Of a DNA stretch of 64,000 nucleotides, positions 38,079 to 48,459 are shown piece by piece. Below the pieces are notes generated by a model, which was not told the DNA's origin, did no database searches, and saw nothing but the letters and a program-made list of their open reading frames with translations. How positions within the stretch are numbered: the stretch's first letter is position 1; the number at the start of each line of letters is the position of its first letter. Made by a program: the position numbers and the translations under genes. The stretch comes from Neptunitalea lumnitzerae (lineage in GTDB: Bacteria > Bacteroidota > Bacteroidia > Flavobacteriales > Flavobacteriaceae): assembly GCF_027924185.1 (NCBI RefSeq), contig NZ_BRVO01000001.1, positions 1 through 64,000 of the forward strand. The letters are read 5' to 3'.

Positions 38079-39728
38079 ATGAAAAAATCAGTTTACGCAG
38101 CCAGCATGCTTGCCATGCTCTTATTTGGTTGCACCCAAACTTCTTCTAAAACTGATAAAAACACACCCAAGGAATCTAAAAAGCCTAACATCGTTTTTAT
38201 CATGGCAGATGATCATGCACTACAAGCTATAAGTGCATACAAGCATCCATTATCTAAATTAGCCCCTACCCCTAACTTAGACCGAATAGCAGACAATGGT
38301 GCTTTATTTTTAAATAATTATTGTACCAACTCTTTATGCGGCCCCAGTAGAGCTACCATATTAACGGGTAAGTTTAGCCATATGAATGGTTTTCGGATGA
38401 ATGGTAATAAATTTGACAACACCCAAGATAATGTTGCCAAACAGCTACAACAAGGAGGCTACCAAACCGCAGTGATAGGAAAATGGCATTTAGGTACCAC
38501 CCCCACAGGTTTTAACTATTGGGATATTCTAGACGATCAAGGTCACTATTACAATCCAGATTTTATTCATAACAATGACACTACCACAACCTCAGGGTAC
38601 GCAACAGATATTATTACAGACAAAAGTATAGCTTGGATAGAACAACAAAAGGAAAGTGAAAAACCCTTTTTCTTAATGGTTCATCACAAAGCCCCACACA
38701 GAAACTGGATGCCCCCTTTGAGATACACAAATTATTACGACAATATAGACCCACCGTTACCAAACTCTTACTTTCCAGATTTTGACACTACCCAAATAGC
38801 TTCACAAAAGCAGTTAATGACCATCTATAAAGACATGTATGAGGGGTATGATCTTAAAATGACATTAAAAGAAGGATCACCAGAACTAGCACATGACCCT
38901 TGGCACAACGAATTTAGCCGTATGACGCCAGAACAGCGTGCGCAATGGGATAGCGCTTACCAAAAGAAAAATGATGCTATGCACCAAGCTCATCTAACGG
39001 GGAAAGATTTAGCCGAATGGAAAGGAAAACGATTTTTACGAGATTACCTAGGAACGGTTAAGGCTATTGATGATGGCGTAGGTAAAATATTAGATTATTT
39101 AGAAAAAGAAGGACTCTCTGAAAATACCATTGTTATTTACACCTCTGATCAAGGCTTCTATTTAGGAGAGAATGGTTGGTTTGATAAACGATTTATGTAT
39201 GAAACTTCTTTTGGTATGCCCCTGTTAATTCAATATCCTAATCACATTAAAAAGGGAGAAAAAATTACCGCACTAACACAAAACTTAGACTTTGCAGAAA
39301 CCTTTTTAGACTATGCAGAAACAAACATACCAGAAGACTACCAAGGAAAATCATTAAGACCTTTAATGGAAGAAAAAGTGTCTTCCGATGATTTTAGAGA
39401 TGCCTTGTACTATCATTACTACGATTTTCCCGCTTTTCATATGGTACAAAAACATTATGGGGTAAGAACCAAAAGATATAAGCTTATACACTTTTATGAC
39501 AACATAGATGTTTGGGAAATGTATGATTTAAAAGAAGACCCCAATGAAGAGCATAATGTATACAACAACCCAGAATATAAAGATATACAAGAAGAGCTTC
39601 TTACTACTTTAAATGATTTACAAAAACAATACCATGTAACGGATAAAGAATTTGAAACAGCTCCACAACAAAAAGTGAATAACGCTTATAAAATGTTTAA
39701 AAAACTAAGAGGCACACCTATAGAATAA
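38079..39728 (+). CDS. type-I sulfatase, lipoprotein
   Basis: A 549-residue member of the alkaline-phosphatase/sulfatase superfamily with lipobox LFGCTQ (Cys18). The metal motif is IVFIMADDHA. The formylglycine signature is CGPSRATILTG (Cys87-x-Pro-Ser-Arg91), so Cys87 needs an anaerobic or FGE maturase encoded elsewhere. Further blocks are VIGKWHLGT, HHKAPHRNWMPP and YTSDQGFYLGENGWFDKRFMYE. The C-terminal part resembles DUF4976. The sequence is closest in style to N-acetylglucosamine-6-sulfatase-like COG3119 members, but the substrate is not determinable. No glycosidase or SusCD is adjacent, so it stands alone. Confidence 0.9.
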   Translation: MKKSVYAASMLAMLLFGCTQTSSKTDKNTPKESKKPNIVFIMADDHALQAISAYKHPLSKLAPTPNLDRIADNGALFLNNYCTNSLCGPSRATILTGKFSHMNGFRMNGNKFDNTQDNVAKQLQQGGYQTAVIGKWHLGTTPTGFNYWDILDDQGHYYNPDFIHNNDTTTTSGYATDIITDKSIAWIEQQKESEKPFFLMVHHKAPHRNWMPPLRYTNYYDNIDPPLPNSYFPDFDTTQIASQKQLMTIYKDMYEGYDLKMTLKEGSPELAHDPWHNEFSRMTPEQRAQWDSAYQKKNDAMHQAHLTGKDLAEWKGKRFLRDYLGTVKAIDDGVGKILDYLEKEGLSENTIVIYTSDQGFYLGENGWFDKRFMYETSFGMPLLIQYPNHIKKGEKITALTQNLDFAETFLDYAETNIPEDYQGKSLRPLMEEKVSSDDFRDALYYHYYDFPAFHMVQKHYGVRTKRYKLIHFYDNIDVWEMYDLKEDPNEEHNVYNNPEYKDIQEELLTTLNDLQKQYHVTDKEFETAPQQKVNNAYKMFKKLRGTPIE

Positions 39729-39839
39729 TTTATGAACCTTTTTTACCGATAACGACTTTATAAACACATTCATATAGTATATTTTGTGTATGTAAGCTTT
39801 TTTCAGTAACATTGGAATATATTTAACTATTCTATTACT

Positions 39840-40172
39840 ATGAAAAAAATCTATACTCTATTTTTCTGCTTATTTATGTTTGCAGGAGTATCAGCATTTG
39901 CACAATCAACTGATGATGTAACTGCTTTAGCTAAAAGAAAATCTAATGAACTAGTAGTTGCATTAGACATGAACAAAGAACAAAGAGTTCAATTAACAGA
40001 GGCTGTAAAAGTTTTCGAACTTAACAAATTAGATAATGACTACCAAACACCTTCTGTATACCCAAATAGTAAGTTCACTTTAATGAGAGAAAATTACTCT
40101 GGTGAATTACTAGTTAAATTAAAAGAAATTCTAACGGATGACCAATACACTTTACTACAAGATTATTTATAG
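39840..40172 (+). CDS. small exported protein of unknown function
   Basis: 110 residues with a clear signal peptide (MKKIYTLFFCLFMFAGVSAFAQ). The mature part is helical and charged, with MNKEQRVQLTEAVKVFE and, near the end, KLKEILTDDQYTLLQDYL. The LTxxQ-type spacing is reminiscent of Spy/CpxP-like periplasmic proteins, though similarity is too weak for a firm call. It follows the sulfatase by 111 bp and may be independent. Confidence 0.75.
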   Translation: MKKIYTLFFCLFMFAGVSAFAQSTDDVTALAKRKSNELVVALDMNKEQRVQLTEAVKVFELNKLDNDYQTPSVYPNSKFTLMRENYSGELLVKLKEILTDDQYTLLQDYL

Positions 40173-40197
40173 TATCAAGTAGTTAAAGTCGAGATAT

Positions 40198-40233
40198 AAA
40201 AAAAGCGGATAAAATATTTTATCCGCTTTTTTT
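40198..40233. terminator. bidirectional terminator between the small exported protein and hemL
   Basis: An 18-bp uninterrupted palindrome (arm 40198-40215, arm 40216-40233; core AAGCGGATAAAAT) has A and T tails. It serves convergent genes. Confidence 0.88.
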
Positions 40234-40249
40234 ATGTCTACCAACTATC

Positions 40250-41539
40250 TTATTTTAAAGTAGGCACTACTTTTTTAAGAGCAGCAATGGTAAAATCTAA
40301 ATCTTCATAGGTTAAAGCATCATTTAAAAAGTAGCTTTCAAATGAACTTGGTGGCAGATAAACACCCTCCTTTAACATACCATGAAAGTACTTTTTAAAA
40401 GTATCATTATTAGCCGCAGCAGACGTTTCAAAATCTACCACCGGTTCTTTAGCAAAAAACACAGAAAGCATAGAGCCAAATCTGCTAATAGTGTATTCTA
40501 TACCAGAATCTTTTAAAACACTATCTAACCCCTTATGTAAATATGCTGTTTTCTTTTCAAGACTTGTAAATACTTCTGGGTTATTATTCAACTCCGTTAA
40601 CATAGCTAAACCAGCAGCCATTGCTAAAGGGTTTCCACTTAAAGTTCCTGCTTGATAAACAGGCCCTTCAGGAGCTAAAAATTTCATAATTTCCTCTCTG
40701 GCTGCAAAAGCACCTACTGGTAATCCACCTCCAATTACTTTACCAAAGGTTACAATATCAGCAGCAACACCAAACACTTCTTGTGCACCACCTTTTGCCA
40801 ATCTAAAACCGGTCATAACCTCATCAAATATCAACAATGTACCGTTGGCATCACATAGCGCTCTTAAACCTTCTAAAAAGCCTTCTTTTGGTAACACACA
40901 ACCCATATTACCAGCCACTGGCTCTAATATAATAGCCGCTACCTCACCCTTATTTGCTTCAAACAAAGTTTTTACAGCATCTAAATTATTATAAGGAGCT
41001 AAAAGTGTATCCTTAGCAGTTCCTTGCGTTACCCCAGGACTATTAGGACTACCAAAAGTTACAGCGCCACTACCTGCCTGAATAAGAAAGGCATCTGAAT
41101 GCCCATGGTAACAACCAGAAAATTTAATTATTTTTTCTTTACCCGTATATCCTCTTGCAAGTCGTACTGCACTCATACAAGCTTCTGTACCACTATTTAC
41201 AAAACGTATTTTATCAATATTAGGCACCATAGAAACAGCCAATTCAGCAATTTTAGTTTCTATTTCTGTTGGCATACCAAACGAGGTTCCTTTTTTGGCC
41301 TTTTCAATAACGGCATTTGTTACAGGATCATAGGCATGACCTAAAATCATGGGACCCCATGATGCAATATAATCTATTAATCTGTTGCCATCTTCATCGT
41401 ACAAATACGCACCTTTTGCTTCCTTTACAAAAATGGGAGTTCCGCCAACCGCTTTAAAAGCTCTTACAGGAGAGTTTACCCCACCTGGTATTACTTTACT
41501 TGCTTCTGCAAACAACTCACTACTTCGTTTATATAGCAT
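40250..41539 (-). CDS. hemL: glutamate-1-semialdehyde 2,1-aminomutase
   Basis: A 429-residue PLP enzyme of the C5 heme pathway, making 5-aminolevulinate. The N-terminus is family-typical ([23 protein letters not shown]). [21 protein letters not shown] is the PLP-phosphate region, [11 protein letters not shown] the cofactor Asp region, and [14 protein letters not shown] holds the Schiff-base Lys. [11 protein letters not shown] follows. Its ATG overlaps the glucosaminidase stop by one base (TAATG), so it is the last gene of a three-gene unit. Confidence 0.97.
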   Translation of the reverse strand: MLYKRSSELFAEASKVIPGGVNSPVRAFKAVGGTPIFVKEAKGAYLYDEDGNRLIDYIASWGPMILGHAYDPVTNAVIEKAKKGTSFGMPTEIETKIAELAVSMVPNIDKIRFVNSGTEACMSAVRLARGYTGKEKIIKFSGCYHGHSDAFLIQAGSGAVTFGSPNSPGVTQGTAKDTLLAPYNNLDAVKTLFEANKGEVAAIILEPVAGNMGCVLPKEGFLEGLRALCDANGTLLIFDEVMTGFRLAKGGAQEVFGVAADIVTFGKVIGGGLPVGAFAAREEIMKFLAPEGPVYQAGTLSGNPLAMAAGLAMLTELNNNPEVFTSLEKKTAYLHKGLDSVLKDSGIEYTISRFGSMLSVFFAKEPVVDFETSAAANNDTFKKYFHGMLKEGVYLPPSSFESYFLNDALTYEDLDFTIAALKKVVPTLK

Positions 41540-42372
41540 TACTTATCTATTTTTAATTTTTGTCCTATATTAATATTTGTTCCTCGCATATTATTAGCCT
41601 TCTGAATAGACTCTACAGACACCCCATACTTTCTAGATATACTATACAGGGTATCTCCCTTTTCTACCACATGAATAGTTTCACCAGCATCTGCCACTAC
41701 AGTTTCTACAACTAACTCATAAGTATCCTTAAGTACTAATTTATCATATTCATAAAGTTCGTAACGCTCTATAATACTAATTAACTTATTAGGATATTTA
41801 GGATCAGTAGCATAACCCGCTTTCTTTAGTCCACGTGCCCAACCCTTATAATCTGAAGGTTTTAGGTCGAACAAAAAGCCATAACGACCTCTAGAAGTTA
41901 AAAATTTAGAATGATCTTCAAATGACTCACTAGGGTACTTATACTTTCTAAAGCATTCCCCTTTTTCATCATCGTCATGCGTTACACTAGGACCCGTCCA
42001 ACCTGTATGACATTTAATTCCAAAATGATTATTCGCCTTTAAGGTCAGCTCTCCTTTACCAGAACCACTTTCTAGTATAGCCTGAGCGAGTGTTATACTT
42101 GCCGGAATTTTATAGCGCTGCATTTCAACCATAGCTATATCCTTGTACACATTTATGTATTCTTCTACAGTATTGGTTTTCACTACAACTGTTGACGTAG
42201 CTGTAAGAATTTCTTCCTGCTCTTTTACTTCTGGAGCCGTAACTACTTGTTCCGTAGTTTTAGTAGGTTTATGATAGTATTTTTTCTTTTTTGCACTTGC
42301 TTTCTTTTTCCCTCCACAAGCCGCTAATGCTACAACCAAAAAAGTATAAAATAGTATTTTCTTAAATGTCAT
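41539..42372 (-). CDS. LysM glucosaminidase-domain lipoprotein
   Basis: 277 residues with a lipobox (VVALAACGG, Cys19), then a Lys-rich stretch ([14 protein letters not shown]). A mannosyl-glycoprotein endo-beta-N-acetylglucosaminidase-like (GH73 type) domain lies at about 75-205, with [31 protein letters not shown]. The C-terminal LysM repeat (about 230-275) reads [29 protein letters not shown]. It probably cleaves peptidoglycan in the periplasm. It overlaps the PLP-enzyme gene upstream by 11 bp and hemL by 1 bp. Confidence 0.9.
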   Translation of the reverse strand: MTFKKILFYTFLVVALAACGGKKKASAKKKKYYHKPTKTTEQVVTAPEVKEQEEILTATSTVVVKTNTVEEYINVYKDIAMVEMQRYKIPASITLAQAILESGSGKGELTLKANNHFGIKCHTGWTGPSVTHDDDEKGECFRKYKYPSESFEDHSKFLTSRGRYGFLFDLKPSDYKGWARGLKKAGYATDPKYPNKLISIIERYELYEYDKLVLKDTYELVVETVVADAGETIHVVEKGDTLYSISRKYGVSVESIQKANNMRGTNINIGQKLKIDK

Positions 42373-43267
42373 AATAATTAATAATGGTTCTGTTCTGTTT
42401 TTGCAATTTTTGGTTCATTCCTTTAATTCCCTGTAAGCCTCCGGTATGAATAATCAAAATACGAGAATGCTCTTTAAAATACCCCTTTTCAATCATATCA
42501 TAAATTCCGTAAACCATCTTACCAGTATAAACGGGATCAAGAGGTATCTTAGTGTCTTTATAAAAACTATTCATAAAATTAATAAGCTCCTCAGACACTT
42601 TACCGTAACCTCCAAAATGATAATCCGTAATCAATTCCCAATTATCTTGCCGAACAAATTTACGAATATCCTCATTTAAAAAATCGCCCTTCAGTGCCGG
42701 AAACCCAAGTACCTTTTGATTTAATTTACTCGAATTAATAATACCAGAAATTGTACCTCCAGTTCCTACTGCACAACAAACATAATCAAAATTAAAATCA
42801 TCCCCTTGTAAAATCTCCTCACATCCTTTCACTGCCAACTCATTAGTTCCGCCTTCAGGCAGTAAATAAAAGTTCCCATACTCCTTTTTAAGTGCTTCAA
42901 TAAAACTATCCGAAGTTTTATCTCTGTAAGAAGACCTTGACACAAACTTTAACTCCATACCATTATCTACCGCAAACTTGAGCGTAGGATTATTATCAAT
43001 CTGACTCTCAAGCTCTTCACCTCTAATCACGCCGATAGTAGTAAAACCATATTCTACACCGGCAGCTGCGGTAGCGGCTATATGGTTTGAAAAGGCACCT
43101 CCGAAAGTAAGTAAAGACGTATACTCTTGATTTTTAGCCTGTAAGACATTATACTTCAATTTTCTGAGCTTGTTACCAGAAATATAAATATGATTTAAGT
43201 ATTCTCTTTTAACAAAAGCAGTAATACCCTTGTTAAATACCTTGTCTATAGTAGCATTTTCTTTCAC
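42362..43267 (-). CDS. PLP-dependent ACC deaminase / D-cysteine desulfhydrase-family enzyme
   Basis: 301 residues, tryptophan-synthase-beta fold type II PLP enzyme. The N-terminal YISGNKLRKLKYN holds the expected Schiff-base Lys, followed by LTFGGAFSNHIAATAAAG (SxN motif). YLLPEGGTNELAVKGCEEI, VGTGGTISGI and ILIIHTGGLQG complete the fold. True ACC deaminases need specific extra residues that I cannot confirm, so D-cysteine desulfhydrase or a related activity is equally likely. First gene of the unit that includes the glucosaminidase and hemL. Confidence 0.85.
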   Translation of the reverse strand: MKENATIDKVFNKGITAFVKREYLNHIYISGNKLRKLKYNVLQAKNQEYTSLLTFGGAFSNHIAATAAAGVEYGFTTIGVIRGEELESQIDNNPTLKFAVDNGMELKFVSRSSYRDKTSDSFIEALKKEYGNFYLLPEGGTNELAVKGCEEILQGDDFNFDYVCCAVGTGGTISGIINSSKLNQKVLGFPALKGDFLNEDIRKFVRQDNWELITDYHFGGYGKVSEELINFMNSFYKDTKIPLDPVYTGKMVYGIYDMIEKGYFKEHSRILIIHTGGLQGIKGMNQKLQKQNRTIINYYDI

Positions 43268-43345
43268 TTTATCGAATATTTATGTGTTTTGTCGGTAAAA
43301 TCAACAAAATCTTACTTTTCTAAAAAATTAAAAATCTTTTTATAA

Positions 43346-43353
43346 TATTTTTG
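43346..43353 (+). promoter_or_regulatory. candidate -7 box of the T9SS adhesin gene
   Basis: TATTTTTG matches TAnnTTTG, 72 bp upstream of the ATG at 43425. No TTG lies at the usual -33 distance. Confidence 0.3.
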
Positions 43354-43424
43354 GAAGTAAACCCCTTAAAAAATCACAAAACTAACTGATTTTTTACTTT
43401 AACATCCTAACGCCCCAAAACATT

Positions 43425-46400
43425 ATGAAAAAAAATTTTACCCCCAAATTCTTCTTTACTGCTATACTATTTTCAATATTTTCCTTGGCCACCTACAGCC
43501 AAACAACTACTACAATCTCTAACACCGGAAATGGAACTTTTACTGTGCCTTGTGGTGTTACCTCCCTTACTGTTGAAGTTTGGGGTGCAGGTGGTGCAGG
43601 TGGTGGTAGTGACAACAACAACGCTGGTGGTGGAGCCGGTGGTGGCTCTGGAGCTTACGTAAAAGGTACATACACTGTAACAGCCGGACAAACCATAACC
43701 TATTTTGTAGGAGCTGGCGGAACTGGATACAACGGAAGCGACGGAACAAATGGAGAAGATTCTACGATATCAACCTTCAGTATAACAGCAGGAGGAGGTA
43801 CAGGTGGAGAGCAAAATAGATACAGTACTCCTGGAACAGGCGGTATTGCCTCAGGAGGAAATATAACCAACACTAATGGATATTCAGGCACCTCTGGTAA
43901 CAATTCAACAGGGGGGGATGGGGCTAACGCACCTAACGGCGGTAACGGGGGTGATGGCCGCTCTAACAACAATGGATACAACGGAAATGCCCCAGGTGGT
44001 GCAGGTGGAGGCGGTGAAGGCTGGGGAAATAACTCTAGTAGAGGAGGTCATGGAGGTGATGGACGAATAGTATTTACCTACACAGCCCCTTTAAGTAGTT
44101 ATTGCACTCCTAGTTTTGACAATGCCCGTGCTATTACTAATGTAACTTTTGCCGGAATCAACAATACAGTATCAAGTTATAATCCAAGTGAGTACCAAAG
44201 TTATTGTCAGGAGGCTTCTGTAACTACGGGTTCTGCATACGAAATTTCAGTAACCTCTAGCGCCAATAATTATAATAATTATTACATCACTGTTTATATA
44301 GACTGGAATCAAAACAACATTTTTGAAGAAAGTGAACGAAAAAATTTAGGTCATGTATGGTATAGCGGAACACGAACTGCAAATATAGCTGTACCCTCTT
44401 CAGCTTTAGCAGGAACCACCGCCATGAGAGTTATACATCATGAAGATGGCTACATAAACAATGCCTGCTCTAACAGCTATTACAGAGATGGACAGGCACA
44501 AGATTATCTTGTTAACGTAAGTACATTACCCTGTACAACTCCAACAGCACAACCAACAAACCTTTCACTTAATAGCTATGGTACAGGTGAAATTTCGGGT
44601 AACTTCTCTGCCGCATCTCCTGCTTCTGATAGCTATTTAATAATGTATAGCACCTCTAGCACTACCCCTAGTATAACAAACGGTACTACTTATAATGTTG
44701 GAAGCACCTATGGTGGTTATACTGTTGCCGCTAATAACGGCAACACATCATTTAACTTAACCAGTTTAAACATAGGTCAAACCTATTATTTTTATATATT
44801 TTCCAATAACTCTAATTGTATAGGAGGCCCATTATATAATACCTCAAATCCATTAACGGGGAATATACAATTATCAGTTTCTTATTGTACCCCCAACATA
44901 AATAATCCAGGAAACATTTATTTTGAACAGGTAAATTTTATAGGAACGCTAAATGATACCAACAATAGCTCTACTTACTCTTATTTACCTTCGGGATATC
45001 AAGATTTCACGAACCTTTCTAACCCGAGCATACAAGCTCAAGGACAGGGTGTTAATATATTTTTAGAACTTAATAATTTAGGTGCAGTATACGCTTGGGT
45101 CGACTGGAACTTAGATGGTGATTTTAACGATAGTGGAGAAAGAGTTTACTCTACTAATGGAACAGGTATTTACTCTACTACTTTTGGATTTGTTATACCT
45201 GACACAGCCAGCCCAGGAACTTACACATTGAGGCTACGATCCGGAGGCTCTTCCAGCTCTTGCGATAATGATAATACAGGTGAAGTCGAAGATTATTCAT
45301 TTGTGGTTATTGAAAGTTGTAGTGCCACCATAACTAGTATTACAACCGCTATTAACTGTGGGGAAGGTTCTGCTACTCTAGGTGCTACAGGAAGTAGCGG
45401 TACAACAGAGTATAGATGGTACGATGCTTTAACAGGTGGTAATTTAGTAGGAACCACTTCCAATACAACTTGGAACTCTCCATCTATAACTGAAACAACT
45501 AGCTTCTATGTAACTGCATTTAATGGTTTCTGCGAATCTTTAGAGAGAACAGAAGTAAAAGCTACTGTAAGGCCAGTACCTTCTTTAACAACAAACCCTG
45601 AAAATCCAGTGATTTGTGGTGAAGATGCCGTTATTGAACTATCTGCTGGAGGAGAGTTAGAAGAAGTTATTTTAATAGACGAAAATTTTGAAACAGGCTC
45701 TTTAAACACATTTTCTTATCAGCAATTAGGCTCTACATCAAGTGGTGCTGTTTGGCAAGTAAGAGAGAGTCCATATATTCCGGATGAACAAGTATGGTTT
45801 CCTGCAATTTCTTCTGGTTTTAGTGGTAACCATTTTGCAATGTCTAATTCAGATCTTGGTGGAAGTACATCAGTAAACAATGCTATAGCATCGTCTAGTG
45901 TAAATACAAACGGTTTTATAAACCTAAACTTCTCTTTTGACATATATTACTCAAACTACAGTACTAGTAATTCTAGTGACTTAGTAAGAGTAGAGGTTTC
46001 TACTAACAACGGAGGTAACTGGACAACATTAGAAACCTATAACTCAGATCTTGGGGTAGGTTCTAATTTTGCAACCATGACATATGACCTTTCGTCTTAT
46101 ATTGGTTACAATCAATTTAGAGTTAGATTTAGGTACATTGCAGGTTGGAATGATGGTGTAGCTATAGATAATATCTTATTATACGGTAACAAGCCTCTAT
46201 CTACTTCGTTTAACTGGAGTGGCGCTACTGTAGATGCCTATTTGGATGCAGCATGTACCATACCATATATTGAAGGTACTGACACCTCAACCACAGTATA
46301 CATTAAACCTACATTAGACCAATTAGAAACAGAGTCTTACACCTTTACTATTAGTGCTGCACTTTCTAACGGATGTATTGCTAGTAAAGATGTTACGGTA

Positions 46401-48152
46401 ACTAACCGTACCAAAATATGGCAAGGTTTAACAGAAGAGTGGGCAGACCCAAACAACTGGCACCCTTATGGTGTTCCGTCTGACATAAACTGTGTTATTA
46501 TTAAAGATGACCCATTTAACTCATACATTCCTGATGGTTTTTCGGGAGATGCACTTAACTTTAAGGTAAAGAATGGTGGAGAATTTGTTATTGAAAGCGG
46601 AGGCTCTCTAACCGTTCAAGACGAAATTATTGTAGAAGATAATGGTAATTTCTTAATTGAAGACAATGCCAGTCTAATACAAGTATCAGATGTTGCTAAC
46701 ACAGGTATTATTACCCAACAGAGAAAGGTAAACATTAGCAAATATGACTATGTTTATTGGTCTACCCCTGTAGCTAATTTTGATTTAAATGACCTTTCTC
46801 CAGACACACCAGGTTCACTAATGTGGAAATGGTTACCATCGGTAGGAAACAATTTTGGTAACTGGATTAATACCACCGAAAACATGGTTAACGGAAAAGG
46901 ATACAGTGTAAGAGCGCCTATGAATTACCCTATTAATACAGATATCGAATTTCAAGTAGATTTTGTTGGGGTACCAAATAACGGAACTATTACTACCACA
47001 ATAGAAAGAGGTAATTATGTTGGGTTAAGCTATCTTAATATTTTAAACGGAATATTGGTTACCACCTATGATGACAACTGGAACTTAATTGGTAACCCAT
47101 ACCCTTCTGCCATTAGCACTAGTGCATTTTTAGCTGCTAATACGAATATCGAAGGTGCAGTACATTTATGGACACATGGTAACGATCCAAATACCAATAC
47201 AGGAAATCCTTTCTATGACAACTTTAACTCTAACTATACCATAAACGATTATTTAACCTTTAACGGTACTGGAGTTATTAGTGGCTTACTTGGTTTTAAT
47301 GGTTACATTGCTGCTGGTCAAGGATTTTTTGTAAAAATGGACGATGGTTTAGCAGCCACGCAAAACGTTGTATTCACCAACGATATGCGTAGTGCAACGT
47401 ATGCTAATAACGAATTTTTTAAAGAAAATAACGCTGAGAACAGTAAGAACTTCAATGCTACCAACCCATTACCAGAAGGACGTTTTTGGTTAGATTTATA
47501 TGCTGAATCCAATCAATTTACTAATAGAATTCTTATTGGATATGTAAATGGAGCAACCGATGCAAAGGATAGAATTTATGATGCTTATGCAGATGAAAAC
47601 TCAGATCAAAACTTCTATTCCATTATCAATAGCGAGAACATATTAATTCAAGGTAAAGCTTTACCTTTCTTAGATACCGATATGGTTCCGCTAGGTGTAA
47701 AAGTTCCTGGAGCAGGCAATTATACCATTGCTATACATGAAGTAGACGGCCTTTTTGCTGACGGCACGCAAACGAGCATATATGTAGAAGATACTTACCT
47801 AAACATTACACATGATTTATATGTATCTCCGTATACGTTTACTGCTAACCAAGCAGCACGTTTTGATGATCGTTTTATTATAAAATATTCAAGCCTACCT
47901 TTACAAACCGATACTTTTATAGATGCTAACAGCATTAAAGTAGTTACTGCTAACAACCAAATAAAAGTAGTTTCTAGTGAGCAGCCTATTAAACTGGTAA
48001 CGGTTTATGATTTAAATGGTAGAAAAGTATTAACAGTAGACGGAGCTAACAATTTAACTTGCGCGTTCAACTTAAAGAAAAACTTTGCTTCCTTAGTACT
48101 TCAAATAGAAACTACAGAAGGCGGTAGTGTTACTAAGAAAGTAATTCATTAA
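43425..48152 (+). CDS. T9SS-exported multidomain adhesin with glycine-rich head
   Basis: 1575 residues with signal peptide MKKNFTPKFFFTAILFSIFSLATYSQ. A glycine-rich domain lies at about 30-220 (VPCGVTSLTVEVWGAGGAGG and many GGxGG turns). Two GEVED-type domains follow, with YRDGQAQDYLVNV and DNTGEVEDYSFVV. An Fn3-like segment lies between them. An Ig-like region (SFYVTAFNGFCES) and a MAM/jelly-roll-like domain (about 750-925, NFSFDIYYSNYSTSNSSD) come next. Then a beta-sheet module typical of exported flavobacterial proteins (WADPNNWHPYGVPSD...). The C-terminus (about 1490-1575) with VYDLNGRKVL and a final TKKVIH is a T9SS sorting signal, nearest to type C. It is likely surface-attached. Its ligand is unknown. 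Confidence 0.88.
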   Translation: MKKNFTPKFFFTAILFSIFSLATYSQTTTTISNTGNGTFTVPCGVTSLTVEVWGAGGAGGGSDNNNAGGGAGGGSGAYVKGTYTVTAGQTITYFVGAGGTGYNGSDGTNGEDSTISTFSITAGGGTGGEQNRYSTPGTGGIASGGNITNTNGYSGTSGNNSTGGDGANAPNGGNGGDGRSNNNGYNGNAPGGAGGGGEGWGNNSSRGGHGGDGRIVFTYTAPLSSYCTPSFDNARAITNVTFAGINNTVSSYNPSEYQSYCQEASVTTGSAYEISVTSSANNYNNYYITVYIDWNQNNIFEESERKNLGHVWYSGTRTANIAVPSSALAGTTAMRVIHHEDGYINNACSNSYYRDGQAQDYLVNVSTLPCTTPTAQPTNLSLNSYGTGEISGNFSAASPASDSYLIMYSTSSTTPSITNGTTYNVGSTYGGYTVAANNGNTSFNLTSLNIGQTYYFYIFSNNSNCIGGPLYNTSNPLTGNIQLSVSYCTPNINNPGNIYFEQVNFIGTLNDTNNSSTYSYLPSGYQDFTNLSNPSIQAQGQGVNIFLELNNLGAVYAWVDWNLDGDFNDSGERVYSTNGTGIYSTTFGFVIPDTASPGTYTLRLRSGGSSSSCDNDNTGEVEDYSFVVIESCSATITSITTAINCGEGSATLGATGSSGTTEYRWYDALTGGNLVGTTSNTTWNSPSITETTSFYVTAFNGFCESLERTEVKATVRPVPSLTTNPENPVICGEDAVIELSAGGELEEVILIDENFETGSLNTFSYQQLGSTSSGAVWQVRESPYIPDEQVWFPAISSGFSGNHFAMSNSDLGGSTSVNNAIASSSVNTNGFINLNFSFDIYYSNYSTSNSSDLVRVEVSTNNGGNWTTLETYNSDLGVGSNFATMTYDLSSYIGYNQFRVRFRYIAGWNDGVAIDNILLYGNKPLSTSFNWSGATVDAYLDAACTIPYIEGTDTSTTVYIKPTLDQLETESYTFTISAALSNGCIASKDVTVTNRTKIWQGLTEEWADPNNWHPYGVPSDINCVIIKDDPFNSYIPDGFSGDALNFKVKNGGEFVIESGGSLTVQDEIIVEDNGNFLIEDNASLIQVSDVANTGIITQQRKVNISKYDYVYWSTPVANFDLNDLSPDTPGSLMWKWLPSVGNNFGNWINTTENMVNGKGYSVRAPMNYPINTDIEFQVDFVGVPNNGTITTTIERGNYVGLSYLNILNGILVTTYDDNWNLIGNPYPSAISTSAFLAANTNIEGAVHLWTHGNDPNTNTGNPFYDNFNSNYTINDYLTFNGTGVISGLLGFNGYIAAGQGFFVKMDDGLAATQNVVFTNDMRSATYANNEFFKENNAENSKNFNATNPLPEGRFWLDLYAESNQFTNRILIGYVNGATDAKDRIYDAYADENSDQNFYSIINSENILIQGKALPFLDTDMVPLGVKVPGAGNYTIAIHEVDGLFADGTQTSIYVEDTYLNITHDLYVSPYTFTANQAARFDDRFIIKYSSLPLQTDTFIDANSIKVVTANNQIKVVSSEQPIKLVTVYDLNGRKVLTVDGANNLTCAFNLKKNFASLVLQIETTEGGSVTKKVIH

Positions 48153-48173
48153 TACTATCTTTAAACTATATGT

Positions 48174-48207
48174 AAAAAGAAGCACTTGTTCAGTGCTTCT
48201 TTTTTTA
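48174..48207 (+). terminator. terminator of the T9SS adhesin gene
   Basis: Stem AAAAAGAAGCACT/AGTGCTTCTTTTT (48174-48186 with 48192-48204) has a 5-nt loop and a T-run. Confidence 0.88.
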
Positions 48208-48244
48208 TACCCAAAAACCAACAGCTGCATAAAATCTAAACTGC

Positions 48245-48252
48245 TATCTTTG
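48245..48252 (+). promoter_or_regulatory. candidate -7 box of the DUF5522-hutU unit
   Basis: TATCTTTG matches TAnnTTTG, 18 bp before the ATG at 48271. No -33 TTG is seen at the expected distance. Confidence 0.45.
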
Positions 48253-48270
48253 TAGTTTAACCATTGCCTT

Positions 48271-48438
48271 ATGAAAAAACGAATTCCTATTGAAGAAGGT
48301 GATTATTACCTAACACCTGAAGGATACCGATGCTTTACCGAGCAATACCACCTAAAAAGAGGGTATTGTTGCCAAAGTGGTTGTAGACATTGCCCTTATG
48401 GTTTTGACAAGAAAACCGGAAGCATTACCAAAAAGTAG
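48271..48438 (+). CDS. Cys-rich DUF5522-like mini-protein upstream of hutU
   Basis: A 55-residue frame running from ATG 48271 to TAG 48438. It starts MKKRIPIEEGDYYLTPEGYR and ends KKTGSITKK. The core has five cysteines, with one upstream (YRCFTEQYH) and four in YCCQSGCRHCPYGFD. The CC-x3-C-x2-C spacing suggests metal or Fe-S binding. I recognise it as a DUF5522-type protein, a family common in Bacteroidota. No function is established. The stop is 21 bp before the hutU start, so the two are probably cotranscribed. Too many conserved features and codon-like composition argue against chance. Confidence 0.82.
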   Translation: MKKRIPIEEGDYYLTPEGYRCFTEQYHLKRGYCCQSGCRHCPYGFDKKTGSITKK

Positions 48439-48459
48439 TAAGCATATAAAGTTATATCA

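Noticed and set aside
43567-43981. Pro-rich or Cys-rich antisense frames opposite the adhesin glycine-rich region
   Set aside because: GGN codons give CCN or similar codons on the opposite strand and keep it open by composition. There is no start context or homology.
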